From Porphyrobacter sp. ULC335 (GTDB lineage Bacteria; Pseudomonadota; Alphaproteobacteria; Sphingomonadales; Sphingomonadaceae), in NCBI RefSeq assembly GCF_025917005.1, contig NZ_CP078091.1:744001-808000 (forward strand): a stretch of 64,000 nucleotides of DNA. Direction: 5' to 3'. Shown here piece after piece: positions 7,721 to 16,070 of this stretch (positions are counted from its first letter, which is position 1; each line of letters opens with the position of its first letter). A program made the position numbers and the translations under genes. The notes beneath the pieces are model-generated. The model did no database searches and had not been told where the DNA came from. It worked only from the letters and a program-made list of their open reading frames with translations.

Positions 7721-8389
7721 TCACCCCGGACGACGAGTCGAGCGGCGCGGATCCTTGAACGTGAATGTGCTGTCCGGAACGCTCACGCCGTAGCGCTGGT
7801 TGGACAATTGCACGCGGGTGCGGTTGTTCTGCGCGTCGAGAGCGACCCAGTGGGTGAGCTGCAAGCCGCCCGGCGCCGAGGCATTCTTGACGAAGATCAT
7901 GGTGATCATCCCGAATTCGGGCTTCTTGGGATCGCGCACTTCGACGCTGAACACGTCCTTGTTCCCGGTCGCCACCATCTTGCCGTAGCGTTTCACGTCC
8001 TTTTCGGGATCGAACAGCGCGCCCAGTGGCGAATTGCCGATCGGCCAGCGTTCGACCTGGCTGACCTCGTAATCGACCACGAACAGCGACTTGCCGTTGG
8101 AGATGACGAGGAAATCGGCGTCCTTGCCGTAATCGAAGCGGATCTTGCCGGGGCGCTTCAGGGTCATCACGCCGCGCAGGGTGTTGCCCTGCCGGTCGGT
8201 CTGGGTGAAGTCGGCCTTCATGGTCGAGATGGCGCGCAGCGCGCCGACCACCTTGTCGAGATCGCCAGCCGATTGCGCCGCAGCGGGCGGGGTCAACGGC
8301 AAAGGGTTGCCGGGCGCAAGGCCAAGCGCCAGCGCACCGGCCCCAAGGCCGAGCAGCAGCGTGCGAACAGGAGAGATGGGTGTTTTCAT
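7721..8389 (-). CDS. lolA: outer-membrane lipoprotein carrier LolA family protein
   Basis: Periplasmic carrier of 222 residues that ferries lipoproteins from the LolCDE complex to the outer membrane. The signal peptide is MKTPISPVRTLLLG through the PPAAAQS cleavage region. The mature protein has the family pattern: an N-terminal helix ending in KADFTQTDRQGNTLRGVMTLKRPG, the FDYGKDADFLVISNGKSLF strands, and a C-terminal FTFKDPR. The start at 8389 is chosen because it gives a proper signal peptide; the longer frame would run into rpmG. The gene is on the same strand as rpmG, arfB and the pseudouridine synthase. Confidence 0.85.
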   Translation of the reverse strand: MKTPISPVRTLLLGLGAGALALGLAPGNPLPLTPPAAAQSAGDLDKVVGALRAISTMKADFTQTDRQGNTLRGVMTLKRPGKIRFDYGKDADFLVISNGKSLFVVDYEVSQVERWPIGNSPLGALFDPEKDVKRYGKMVATGNKDVFSVEVRDPKKPEFGMITMIFVKNASAPGGLQLTHWVALDAQNNRTRVQLSNQRYGVSVPDSTFTFKDPRRSTRRPG

Positions 8390-8471
8390 GCCGAGGCGGT
8401 TAAGGCGGCCGGCTTGAACTGTCGATGAATTATCGCGCCCGTCCCGCAGGGACAGGCGCTGGAAGCCGATC

Positions 8472-8639
8472 TTACTTGATCTTGGCTTCCTTGAACTCGA
8501 CATGCTTGCGCGCGACGGGATCATATTTCCGGAAGCTCATCTTCTCGGTGATGTTGCGCGGGTTCTTCTTGGTCACGTAGAAGAAGCCGGTGCCCTCGCT
8601 CGAGACGAGGCGGATCTTGACGGTGGTGGGCTTCGCCAT
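8472..8639 (-). CDS. rpmG: 50S ribosomal protein L33
   Basis: A 55-residue protein reading [20 protein letters not shown] and ending [14 protein letters not shown]. It matches L33 in length and sequence, including the [14 protein letters not shown] core. It is the zinc-free form, with no CxxC pair. An AGGA ribosome-binding site lies about eight bases before the ATG. It stands between lolA and arfB on the same strand. Confidence 0.97.
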   Translation of the reverse strand: MAKPTTVKIRLVSSEGTGFFYVTKKNPRNITEKMSFRKYDPVARKHVEFKEAKIK

Positions 8640-8791
8640 GGCGGTATCCTGTCAAATGGGTCGGCCCGGCGGGTGCTTCACGCAGGGCTAAAAAAGCAAA
8701 TAGCGGCGCACCCGGAAGGTCCGGCACACCGCCACACGGGCGCGCCATTCGCCGATTCACGGGGAAAAGTCAAGGCGAGGTTGGGGGCGGG

Positions 8792-9235
8792 CTACCAGTC
8801 CGAACTGCTGGGCTTGCCGCGATTGGCCTTCACCGTGCCGCGCACCTTCTTGACCTTGAGCCGTTCTGTCTTGCCGACGCGGTTGAGGCGGGTTTTGGCG
8901 CGGCGCTTGGGTTCGGTCTGGGCCTCTTCCAGCAGAGCGGCCAGCTTGGCCCGCGCGTCGGTACGGTTGGCTTCCTGGGTGCGGTGCGCCTTGGAATTGA
9001 TGATGAGATCGCCGTTGCCCGCCAGCTTCGCGCCCGCCAGCGTCCGCAGCCGCGCGAATACGGGCGGCGACAGGCGCAGCGCGTAGATGTTGACGCGCAA
9101 CTCCACCTCGGTGGCGACCTTGTTGGCGTTCTGCCCGCCCGGGCCGGAACCGGCGAGGAAGCTTTCGCTCGCCAGCCGGATCGCGCGGGCGCTTAACGGT
9201 TCAGGGGCATCCTCATCCATCTTTCGCCCCGCCAT
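8792..9235 (-). CDS. arfB: alternative ribosome-rescue factor, peptidyl-tRNA hydrolase ArfB
   Basis: Release-factor-like hydrolase (ArfB/YaeJ) that frees peptides from ribosomes stalled on truncated mRNA. The 147-residue protein carries the catalytic GGQ loop in GSGPGGQNANKV (GGQ at 33-35) and a basic C-terminal tail (KRRAKTRLNRVGKTERLKVKK) that would sit in the empty mRNA channel. This combination separates ArfB from full release factors. The start is either 9235 or the ATG at 9220. Both overlap the end of the upstream pseudouridine synthase gene by a few bases, so the pair is likely co-translated. Confidence 0.9.
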   Translation of the reverse strand: MAGRKMDEDAPEPLSARAIRLASESFLAGSGPGGQNANKVATEVELRVNIYALRLSPPVFARLRTLAGAKLAGNGDLIINSKAHRTQEANRTDARAKLAALLEEAQTEPKRRAKTRLNRVGKTERLKVKKVRGTVKANRGKPSSSDW

Positions 9236-9890
9236 CCTTCGCCCCTAGAGCGAGGAAATCGGCAGGCAGGGCTGCGCGCGCTTCGATCGGCGACTTGCCG
9301 GGGCGGGTGACCGAGAGGCTCTCGGCATGCAGCATCGTGCGCTTGGCCCCCGGCGCGTTGCCCGCGCCATAGACGGGATCGCCCAGCAGCGGAGCGCCAA
9401 GGCCCGCCAGCGCATGGATGCGCAGCTGATGGGTGCGGCCGGTTTCGGGGCGGAAGCGGATCAGGCTGTTCGGCCCCAGTTCCTCGACCAGTTCCCAATG
9501 CGAGACCGCGGGCTTTCCCTTCTTCGCCGGGATCATCCGCCAGCCCTTTTCGGCCGAGCTGATCTTGGTGAGGGAGAGTTCGATCGTTCCCGATTCGCCC
9601 GGCGGACGACCGGCGAGGATCGCAAGATAGGTCTTGCCCACCAGCCGGTCTTCGAACGCCTTGTTGAAGCGCGCCAGCGCCTTGGGATTGCGGGCGAGCA
9701 GCAGGCAGCCCGAGGTATCGGTATCGAGCCGGTGCACCGCCACGGGCGGCCGCTGAAAGCCGAGCTTCAGCCGCTCCAGGTGGTCTTCGAGGCAGATGCC
9801 GCCCTTGCGCGGCCGGTCGACCGCCATCCCGGACGGCTTGTCGATCACCAGCGCTTCGCCGTCTTCGTAGAGGATTTTGATGTCAGCCAT
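9213..9890 (-). CDS. RluA-family pseudouridine synthase
   Basis: RNA uridine isomerase of the RluA family, 225 residues and lacking an S4 domain. The catalytic aspartate is D56 in the signature HRLDTDTSGCLL. Other family landmarks are YEDGEALVIDKPSGM at the start, LVGKTYLAIL, and RPETGRTHQLRIH toward the C-terminus. Which rRNA or tRNA position it modifies cannot be told from the sequence. The C-terminus ends with a short duplicated KDG segment. The stop lies inside the arfB start region. Confidence 0.9.
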   Translation of the reverse strand: MADIKILYEDGEALVIDKPSGMAVDRPRKGGICLEDHLERLKLGFQRPPVAVHRLDTDTSGCLLLARNPKALARFNKAFEDRLVGKTYLAILAGRPPGESGTIELSLTKISSAEKGWRMIPAKKGKPAVSHWELVEELGPNSLIRFRPETGRTHQLRIHALAGLGAPLLGDPVYGAGNAPGAKRTMLHAESLSVTRPGKSPIEARAALPADFLALGAKDGGAKDG

Positions 9891-9932
9891 GGGGCCCGAT
9901 AGCGGCTTGCTGCGCGATTGTCGAAGGGGGCT

Positions 9933-11747
9933 TCAGACCAACTGCGCCCGCATCATCCCGCGCAGGGCATTGCCGATCCAGAAGCCGCCCGCGAGCGTCT
10001 CCAGCGTCAGCTCCGCCTCGCGCGCCTTGCCCTCGGCGATCAGATGTTCGCGCAGCACGCCGGGTAGGAGGCCGAGCGCAAGGGGCGGTGTCAGCAGCAC
10101 GCCGTCCGGCCCGTCGGCAAAGATGCTCGTCCAGCTGCCCTCGGTCACGAGGCCAACCCCGCGCACCAGCACCGCCTCGTCCGCGCCGAAGCTGCGGGCG
10201 GCGGCCAGCGCATCCTCGTAAAAGCCCCGGTCCGATGTCTTGTGCGCCAGCCGCCAGTCCGACGGGTCGAGCGGATGGGGCAGGGCGGCAACCTTCGCCG
10301 GCTCGGGCAACAGCGCGGGCAGCGGCGCGGTTTCCAGCGCACTCGCCCCGCTGCGTGCCACCAGCAGCCGCACCCGGGCGGGGGCATCGAGTTCAAAGCA
10401 CAGCGCCTGGATCTGGTTGCGCAGGGCATGGCGATCGAAAGTGAAGCCCAGTGCGGCGGCGCTCGCCTTCATCCGCGCGAGGTGCAGTTCCAGCAGCGCG
10501 ATCCCGCTTTCGGGTTCGAACCGCATGGTCTCGATCAGGTCGCAGACCGGCGCGGTGAGACCGGGGGCGGCGCGGCGCAGGAAGCCTGCCTTGACCTCGC
10601 ATTCGCGCCGTTCGGCCAGCGGCTCGCTATCGGCGACAATCGCCGATCCGATGCCGAGCAGCGCGCTGCCCTGCCCGTTTTCGATGGGGGTGAGGCGCAG
10701 CGTGCGGATCGCGACATTGAAGGCGGCGTTGCCGTCAGCATCGATCCGGCCGATGGCGCCGCAGTAAGGCCCGCGCGCATCACGTTCGACATCGACCAGC
10801 AGTTCCATCGCGCGGATCTTGGGCGCGCCGGTGATCGATCCGCAGGGGAACAGCGCCCGCACCAGATCCATCGCGCCCTTGCCGGGGCTGAGGCGCGCGC
10901 GGACGGTCGAGACCATCTGGTGCACCGTCGGATAGCTCTCGACCGCGAAAGGCGCATCGACATGGACGCTCCCCGCTTCGGCCACGCGCGACAGGTCGTT
11001 GCGCATCAGGTCGACGATCATCAGGTTCTCGGCCCGATCTTTCACCGAGGTGGCGAGGTCTTCAGCCAGCGCCGCGTCAGCCGCAGGTTCCGGGCTGCGG
11101 GGGCGGGTGCCCTTCATCGGCTTGACCTTGGCCTCGGCCCCATTGAGCGCCACGAACAGCTCGGGCGAAAAGCTCAGCAGCCAGTGCGATCCGTCGAAGA
11201 TCAGCCCGCCATATCCCGCCGCCGCCGCATCGCGCAGCGCGGCATAGAGCCCCACCGGATCGCCGCGGAATGATCCGGCCAGCGGATAGGTGAGGTTCGC
11301 CTGATAGATGTCGCCCGCGTGGATCGCCTCGCGCAAGGTGGCGAAGGCTGCGGCATAGCCACCGGGGGAGAGCTGCGGCTCCATCGGGCCGAGCGTGCCG
11401 GGGCCATCCGAACGGTCGGCCAGCCAGGCGGGGACATCGGCCGCCGCGATCCTGCGGGGAGTATCGAACAGCCCGAGCCACACCAGCGGCCCTGCCGCCC
11501 CGCTGCGCGCCGCCGCCAGTGCTGCCAGCTTCGGTTCCAGCGCCAGCCCTGCCTCATATGCGATATAGCCCGCCAGCGACCCGCCATCGGCCACCCGCGC
11601 AGCTTCCGCTGCGGCGAGGACGGCGTCCACTTCGTCGGGCCGGTGCGCGACGAACAGCGCGCGCGGTGCTTCGTAAAGCAGCGCATCGGCCCCGCCTTCT
11701 CCGGCGCGGGCATCGTCGAGCAGGACAAATGGCGTAGGCTGACCCAT
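9933..11747 (-). CDS. pabBC: bifunctional aminodeoxychorismate synthase component I / aminodeoxychorismate lyase
   Basis: Fusion enzyme making 4-aminobenzoate for folate: the PabB part aminates chorismate with ammonia from a PabA partner, and the PabC part eliminates pyruvate. The PabB half (about residues 1-380) shows KVKPMKGTRPRSPE (the PIKGT-type motif), NLMIVDLMRNDLSRV and CGSITGAPKIRAMELL. The C-terminal PLP-lyase half has ETMRFEPESGIALLELHL, LAHKTSDRGFYEDAL (likely PLP lysine) and GLVTEGSWTSIFAD. I prefer the ATG at 11747 (604 residues). A GTG at 11846 would add 33 residues and almost touch the divergent gene. Confidence 0.92.
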   Translation of the reverse strand: MGQPTPFVLLDDARAGEGGADALLYEAPRALFVAHRPDEVDAVLAAAEAARVADGGSLAGYIAYEAGLALEPKLAALAAARSGAAGPLVWLGLFDTPRRIAAADVPAWLADRSDGPGTLGPMEPQLSPGGYAAAFATLREAIHAGDIYQANLTYPLAGSFRGDPVGLYAALRDAAAAGYGGLIFDGSHWLLSFSPELFVALNGAEAKVKPMKGTRPRSPEPAADAALAEDLATSVKDRAENLMIVDLMRNDLSRVAEAGSVHVDAPFAVESYPTVHQMVSTVRARLSPGKGAMDLVRALFPCGSITGAPKIRAMELLVDVERDARGPYCGAIGRIDADGNAAFNVAIRTLRLTPIENGQGSALLGIGSAIVADSEPLAERRECEVKAGFLRRAAPGLTAPVCDLIETMRFEPESGIALLELHLARMKASAAALGFTFDRHALRNQIQALCFELDAPARVRLLVARSGASALETAPLPALLPEPAKVAALPHPLDPSDWRLAHKTSDRGFYEDALAAARSFGADEAVLVRGVGLVTEGSWTSIFADGPDGVLLTPPLALGLLPGVLREHLIAEGKAREAELTLETLAGGFWIGNALRGMMRAQLV

Positions 11748-11786
11748 GCGGTGCAGCCATACCGCAAATGCCGCGCAAGTCGAGAA

Positions 11787-11825
11787 CTTGACCGCTGCGG
11801 GCGGCCCCTGCACATCAGGGTCAAG
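11787..11825. promoter_or_regulatory. inverted repeat in the pabBC / DUF853 divergent promoter region
   Basis: CTTGACC (11787-11793) and GGTCAAG (11819-11825) form an inverted repeat with a 25-base centre, between the two divergent starts. The centre-to-centre distance is about three helical turns. It may be a regulator site, or each arm may simply hold a TTGAC -35 element. No clean -10 pairs with either. Confidence 0.3.
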
Positions 11826-11848
11826 TATTGTAAAATCGGGGATCACGA

Positions 11849-13387
11849 ATGGGCGAGCAAGCGGGCGATATCTATCTTGGGCTGGGCGCGGATGGATCGC
11901 GGCAGGCGTTGGCGCTCAGCCGATCGAATCGCCACGGGCTGATCGCCGGGGCGACCGGCACCGGCAAGACCGTGACCCTCCAGGGCATCGCCGAGAGCTT
12001 CTCCGCTGCCGGGGTGCCGGTGTTCGTCGCCGATGTGAAGGGCGACCTTTCGGGCATCGCCATGCCGGGTTCGCCCACTTTCAAGCACGCCGACAAGCTG
12101 GAGAGCCGCGCCAAGGAACTCGGCATCACCGATTATACCTATGCGGATAATCCGGTGATTTTCTGGGATCTTTACGGCGAACAGGGCCACCCGATCCGCA
12201 CCACGGTGTCGGAGATGGGACCGCTGCTGCTGTCTCGTCTGCTCGATCTGAACGAGACGCAGGAAGGCGTCCTCCAGATCATCTTCCGCTACGCCGACGA
12301 GAACGGCCTGCTGCTGCTCGACTTCGCCGATCTGTCGGCACTGCTGGCTTGGGCGAACGAGAATTCGGCTGAATTGTCAGGGAAATACGGCAATGTCACC
12401 AAGCCTTCGGTCGGATCGATCCAGCGGCAATTGCTTTCGTTCGAGGCGCAGGGGGCAGACCATTTCTTCGGCGAGCCGGCGCTGGAGATTGGCGATTTCC
12501 TGAAAGTGGACGATCAGGGGCGCGGCTATGTGAATGTGCTGGCTGCCGACAAGCTGATGCGCAGTCCGAAGCTTTATGCCACCTTCCTGCTGTGGCTGCT
12601 GGCGGAACTGTTTGAATCGCTTCCCGAAGTCGGCGATCCCGAAAAGCCGAAGCTGGTGTTCTTCTTTGACGAGGCGCACCTGCTGTTCGACGATGCGCCC
12701 AAGGCGCTGCAGGACACGATCGAGAATGTGGTGCGCCTGATCCGTTCCAAGGGCGTGGGCGTGTTCTTCGTCACCCAGAATCCGATTGATATTCCTGAAG
12801 AAGTCGCGGGCCAGCTGGGCAACCGGGTGCAGCACGCGCTGCGCGCCTTCACCCCGCGGGACCAGCGCGCGATCAAGGCGGCGGCGGAGACTTTCCGGGT
12901 CAATCCCAAGCTTGATGTCGAGAGCGCGATCACCGAGCTGAAGGTCGGCGAAGCGCTGGTCTCGACGCTGGATGAAGACGGCGCGCCGACCGTGGTGGAG
13001 CGCACCTTGATCAAGCCGCCGCGGTCGCGCCTTGGGCCGGTGACGCCCAAGGAACGCGCTATTATTCAGTCGATTAGCCCGCTCGAAGGCAAGTACGATA
13101 CCCGCGCCGACCGCGAGAGCGCCGCCGAAGTTCTCGCCACTAAGGCCGCCGATGCCGCGGCCACCGCGCAGGAAGTGGCCGAAAAGGGCGTCGAGGAAGT
13201 CGCCAAGCGCGAACGCAAGACGCCCTCGGCATGGGAGAAGGCCGGCAAGAGCGCCCTGACCGCGGCGGGCGGGTCACTGGCCTCGATGGCGGTGGCGATG
13301 GTGCTCGGCAAGAAATCGGGTGCCGATCCGATCAAGACCGGAGCGACGGCCTTTGTCCGCAACCTGATCGGCGGCCTGATGCGCTGA
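11849..13387 (+). CDS. HerA-like helicase / DUF853 P-loop ATPase
   Basis: A 512-residue HerA/FtsK-superfamily ATPase (DUF853, YjgR-like). The Walker A motif GATGTGKT lies at about 34-41. A Walker B strand [17 protein letters not shown] is near 270, and an arginine/glutamine sensor region [18 protein letters not shown] near 310. The C-terminal 100 residues form a charged Ala/Glu/Arg-rich coiled-coil-like segment. It ends with a small hydrophobic Ala/Gly patch ([19 protein letters not shown]) that might contact membrane. Its role is not established; the family is often assumed to act on DNA. Divergent from pabBC. Confidence 0.88.
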   Translation: MGEQAGDIYLGLGADGSRQALALSRSNRHGLIAGATGTGKTVTLQGIAESFSAAGVPVFVADVKGDLSGIAMPGSPTFKHADKLESRAKELGITDYTYADNPVIFWDLYGEQGHPIRTTVSEMGPLLLSRLLDLNETQEGVLQIIFRYADENGLLLLDFADLSALLAWANENSAELSGKYGNVTKPSVGSIQRQLLSFEAQGADHFFGEPALEIGDFLKVDDQGRGYVNVLAADKLMRSPKLYATFLLWLLAELFESLPEVGDPEKPKLVFFFDEAHLLFDDAPKALQDTIENVVRLIRSKGVGVFFVTQNPIDIPEEVAGQLGNRVQHALRAFTPRDQRAIKAAAETFRVNPKLDVESAITELKVGEALVSTLDEDGAPTVVERTLIKPPRSRLGPVTPKERAIIQSISPLEGKYDTRADRESAAEVLATKAADAAATAQEVAEKGVEEVAKRERKTPSAWEKAGKSALTAAGGSLASMAVAMVLGKKSGADPIKTGATAFVRNLIGGLMR

Positions 13388-13400
13388 TCTGCGGGCCCGA

Positions 13401-13418
13401 ATGTTTCACATGAAACAT
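13401..13418. other. parS-like palindrome just after the DUF853 gene
   Basis: ATGTTTCACATGAAACAT, containing TGTTTCACATGAAACA (13402-13417), differs by one central base from the widespread ParB site TGTTTCACGTGAAACA. Flanking GCCCG/CGGGC extends it into a longer hairpin, so it may instead end the DUF853 transcript, although no T tract follows. Confidence 0.45.
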
Positions 13419-13422
13419 CCGG

Positions 13423-13485
13423 GCTAGCGGGGTCTAAGGGGGGGCTAGAGGGGATCTAGCCGGGGTCTAGCCGGGGTCTGACCTT
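13423..13485. repeat. short direct repeats rich in CTAG
   Basis: A degenerate tandem of the unit GGGGTCTAGCC with four CTAG tetranucleotides (13423, 13445, 13456, 13467) in 48 bases. CTAG is generally scarce in proteobacterial DNA. It lies between the parS-like palindrome and the 3' end of the VOC gene. No function can be assigned. Confidence 0.6.
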
Positions 13486-13508
13486 GCCAAACCCCGCACT
13501 GGACCGGC

Positions 13509-13895
13509 TCAAGCTTCGGCTGGCGCGACCATGCAATAGGCGTTGAGCTTGTTGCCATCGGGATCGCGGAAATAGCCCGCGTAGAAGCCGTCATTTCCGC
13601 GCGGGCCGGGCGCGCCTTCGCAGGTGCCGCCGTGGGCGATTGCCGTGTCGTAGACCGCGTGGACCGCATCGGGGGTCTTCACCTCCAGCGCAACCATCAC
13701 CCCGTTGCCGACCGTGGCGGGTGCCCCATCGAAAGGTAAAGTCGCCGCGATTCCCGGCGCGCCGCCCCATTCGCCCCAGGCGATGAAGGCTTCGGTATCC
13801 ATCATCCGCCCCACGCCGAACTGCGCGGCCAGCGCGTCATAGAAGGCCGCAGCGCGCGGCAGATCATTGGTGCCCAGAGTGACGTAACCGATCAT
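13509..13895 (-). CDS. VOC-family (glyoxalase/bleomycin-resistance fold) protein
   Basis: A 128-residue protein of the vicinal-oxygen-chelate superfamily, with paired beta-alpha-beta-beta-beta modules. It starts MIGYVTLGTNDLPRAAAFYD, the classic first strand and helix, and ends with YFRDPDGNKLNAYCM, the classic last strands with a metal-ligand-like position. Such proteins are metal-dependent isomerases, dioxygenases or binding proteins; the substrate cannot be inferred. It is monocistronic by appearance, with a hairpin repeat upstream and the CTAG cluster downstream. Confidence 0.85.
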   Translation of the reverse strand: MIGYVTLGTNDLPRAAAFYDALAAQFGVGRMMDTEAFIAWGEWGGAPGIAATLPFDGAPATVGNGVMVALEVKTPDAVHAVYDTAIAHGGTCEGAPGPRGNDGFYAGYFRDPDGNKLNAYCMVAPAEA

Positions 13896-13981
13896 CGTGT
13901 TTCTCCCGTTTGAAGCGAATCATGTGAGAGAACATTACAGGAACATTTGGGCGCTAACAAGTTGTCATGGGCGCACGACAT

Positions 13982-14084
13982 CGGCCCGCCACCGGACGGG
14001 CCGCGAGCGCACGCGCGCGAGCCGCAGGCGATCCGGCGCGAAGCGACGGAAACTCGCCGAGGACGTGTCCGCGGAGGCGGGCAC
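13982..14084 (-). repeat. dispersed hairpin-cluster repeat, site D
   Basis: In the direction of the aminopeptidase gene it opens with an 8-bp hairpin GTGCCCGC-CTCC-GCGGACAC (one mismatch; 14084 to 14065) followed by GTCCTCGG. It then shows GC-rich palindromes and finally GGCCCG..CGGGCC near 13982-14001. It is the most diverged of the four related sites. Its position 45 bases past the gene stop suggests a terminator role. Confidence 0.6.
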
Positions 14085-14129
14085 GCAAACAAGAAAGCTG
14101 GGTCCCGGATCAAGCACGGGGCGACGATA

Positions 14130-15935
14130 CTAGAGTGGCTGCGTTTCCCGCTCCACCCATGCCAGATCCTCGCCCGCAAGCCTCGGCGAAAGCAGCGCGC
14201 GCACTTGCGCGTGATAGCCATCCACCCACGCCACTTCCTCGGCGGTCAGCAGCGCCTTTTCGATCAGCTTGCGATCCAGCGGCACGAAGGTCAGCGTCTC
14301 GAAGCCGAGATAGCGGCCTTCCATCCCGGCGATTGTGCGCTCTTCCACCAGCACGAGGTTCTCGATCCGGATGCCGAAGGCGCCTTGCTTGTAATAGCCC
14401 GGCTCGTTGGAGAGGATCATGCCCGCGAACAGCTCCTGCCCCGTCCCGGCCTGCCCGCCCGCAGGCTTGGCAATGCGCTGCGGGCCTTCGTGCACGGCGA
14501 GCACGCTGCCCACCCCGTGGCCGGTGCCGTGGGCGTAATCGACCCCCGCTTCCCAGAGATATTGCCGCGCCAGCACATCGAGCTGGCCGCCCGCCGTGCC
14601 TTGCGGGAACACCGCGCGGGCAAGCTGGATATGGCCTTTCAACACGCGGGTATTGCGATCCCGCATCTCGGCAGAAGGCTCACCCGGCCCCACCCACACG
14701 GTGCGGGTGATGTCGGTGGTGCCGCCCGGATATTGCCCGCCCGAATCCACGAGGTAGATCGAGGACGGCGGGATCGGGATATTGCTGTCCTCGTCCACCT
14801 TGTAATGCGGCAGTGCGGCGTGGCCGGCAGCGGCGGAGATGGTGTCGAAGCTGAGATCGCTGAGGCCGGGATCTTCCTCGCGGAAGGCCTGAAGCTTCGC
14901 CGCGGCGGAAAGTTCATCCACCCCGCCCTTGGGCGCTTCGATCTCCAGCCAGCGCAGGAACTTCGACACCGCCGCGCCGTCGCGCGCCTGCGCGTCGCGG
15001 TGGCCTTGTTGTTCGGCGGGGTTCTTGATCGCCTTGGCAAGGATCGTCGGATCCTGCTTGAAGGCGAACTGCGCCCCGCCCGCGCGCAAGGCTTGCGCGA
15101 TGCCGACCACGGCGAAATCGGGATCGATCGCCACGCTCTTGCCCGCAAAGCCGGCAAGCGCGCCTTCAAACGCCGTACGGTCGCGGATCGTCACCGCATT
15201 GCCGAGGTGGCGGGTGAGTTCCGGCGTCACCTTCTCGGGCGCGATGAACAGTTCGGCGCTGCCGTCCTTGTGCGCGATCACATAGGACAGGGCGACCGGC
15301 GTATGCGCCACGTCCGCGCCGCGGATGTTGAGCAGCCATGCGACCGAATCGAGCGCGGGGATCACCACCGCATCATGACCTTCCCTGATCAGCCAATCGG
15401 CCACCGCAGCGCGCTTGTCCGCCGAGGAACGGCCTGCCATCGCCTCGTCATGGGCAATCGCCACCGCTGGCGAGGGCGCGGGCTGATCGGCCCATACCGC
15501 GTCGAGCGGATTGCTGGCCGCAGGCACCAGTGTAATGCCCTTGGGCGCGACTGTCTTTTCCAGCGCCTCCACCCAGGCCCAGGTGTGGAGCCAGGGATCA
15601 TAGGCGATTGTCGCGCCGCTTTCGCACACTTCGGCAAGCCAGCCTGACAGCGTGTCGGTGGGGACGCTCTTGTAATCGAACAGGTTCCCGTCGACCTGTT
15701 CGCGCACCTGCACGGTGTAGCGCCCGTCCACGAAGATCGCCGCGTGGTCGAGCGTCACCGCCGCAAAGCCCGCCGATCCGCCAAAGCCGGTCAGCCACGC
15801 GAGGCGCTGGGCATAGTCGCCGACATATTCGCTCATGTGTTCATCGCTGATCGGGATGACGAAGCCATCCACGCCGCGCCGCTTCAACTCCTCGCGCAGC
15901 GCGGCGAGGCGGGCTTCGTGGGTCTGCATCAGCAT
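14130..15935 (-). CDS. Xaa-Pro aminopeptidase P (M24B family)
   Basis: Metallopeptidase removing N-terminal residues before proline; 601 residues, the long three-domain form. The first 300 residues are creatinase-like (AALREELKRRGVDGFVIP, then FVDGRYTVQVREQV). The C-terminal pita-bread domain supplies the metal ligands: DSGGQYPGGTTDITRT (two Asp), GTGHGVG (His), SNEPGYY (Glu) and ENLVLVEE (Glu). The ATG at 15935 has a GAGGA ribosome-binding site. A further in-frame ATG at 16004 would add an odd hydrophobic start. It is divergent from an S9 oligopeptidase, so the two peptidases may share control. Confidence 0.92.
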   Translation of the reverse strand: MLMQTHEARLAALREELKRRGVDGFVIPISDEHMSEYVGDYAQRLAWLTGFGGSAGFAAVTLDHAAIFVDGRYTVQVREQVDGNLFDYKSVPTDTLSGWLAEVCESGATIAYDPWLHTWAWVEALEKTVAPKGITLVPAASNPLDAVWADQPAPSPAVAIAHDEAMAGRSSADKRAAVADWLIREGHDAVVIPALDSVAWLLNIRGADVAHTPVALSYVIAHKDGSAELFIAPEKVTPELTRHLGNAVTIRDRTAFEGALAGFAGKSVAIDPDFAVVGIAQALRAGGAQFAFKQDPTILAKAIKNPAEQQGHRDAQARDGAAVSKFLRWLEIEAPKGGVDELSAAAKLQAFREEDPGLSDLSFDTISAAAGHAALPHYKVDEDSNIPIPPSSIYLVDSGGQYPGGTTDITRTVWVGPGEPSAEMRDRNTRVLKGHIQLARAVFPQGTAGGQLDVLARQYLWEAGVDYAHGTGHGVGSVLAVHEGPQRIAKPAGGQAGTGQELFAGMILSNEPGYYKQGAFGIRIENLVLVEERTIAGMEGRYLGFETLTFVPLDRKLIEKALLTAEEVAWVDGYHAQVRALLSPRLAGEDLAWVERETQPL

Positions 15936-16070
15936 TTCGTCGATCCTCGGCTTATCGCGCGGAGCACTTGCCGCGCAGGAATGTATCACTAGAACCGCCA
16001 ACATAGGCCCAAAGGCAGCGCCTTTCCACCCGGATGCGCGACTGCCATCTGCCATAAGGGACGACCGACC

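Noticed and set aside
7700..7723. EcfG general-stress promoter for the small RNA
   Set aside because: Only TGAAC-N16-GTT is present against a GGAAC consensus; too weak to list as a feature on its own.
11747..11846. GTG at 11846 as the pabBC start
   Set aside because: It would add 33 residues not typical of PabB and leave two bases to the divergent gene; the ATG at 11747 fits the family start better, though it is not proven.
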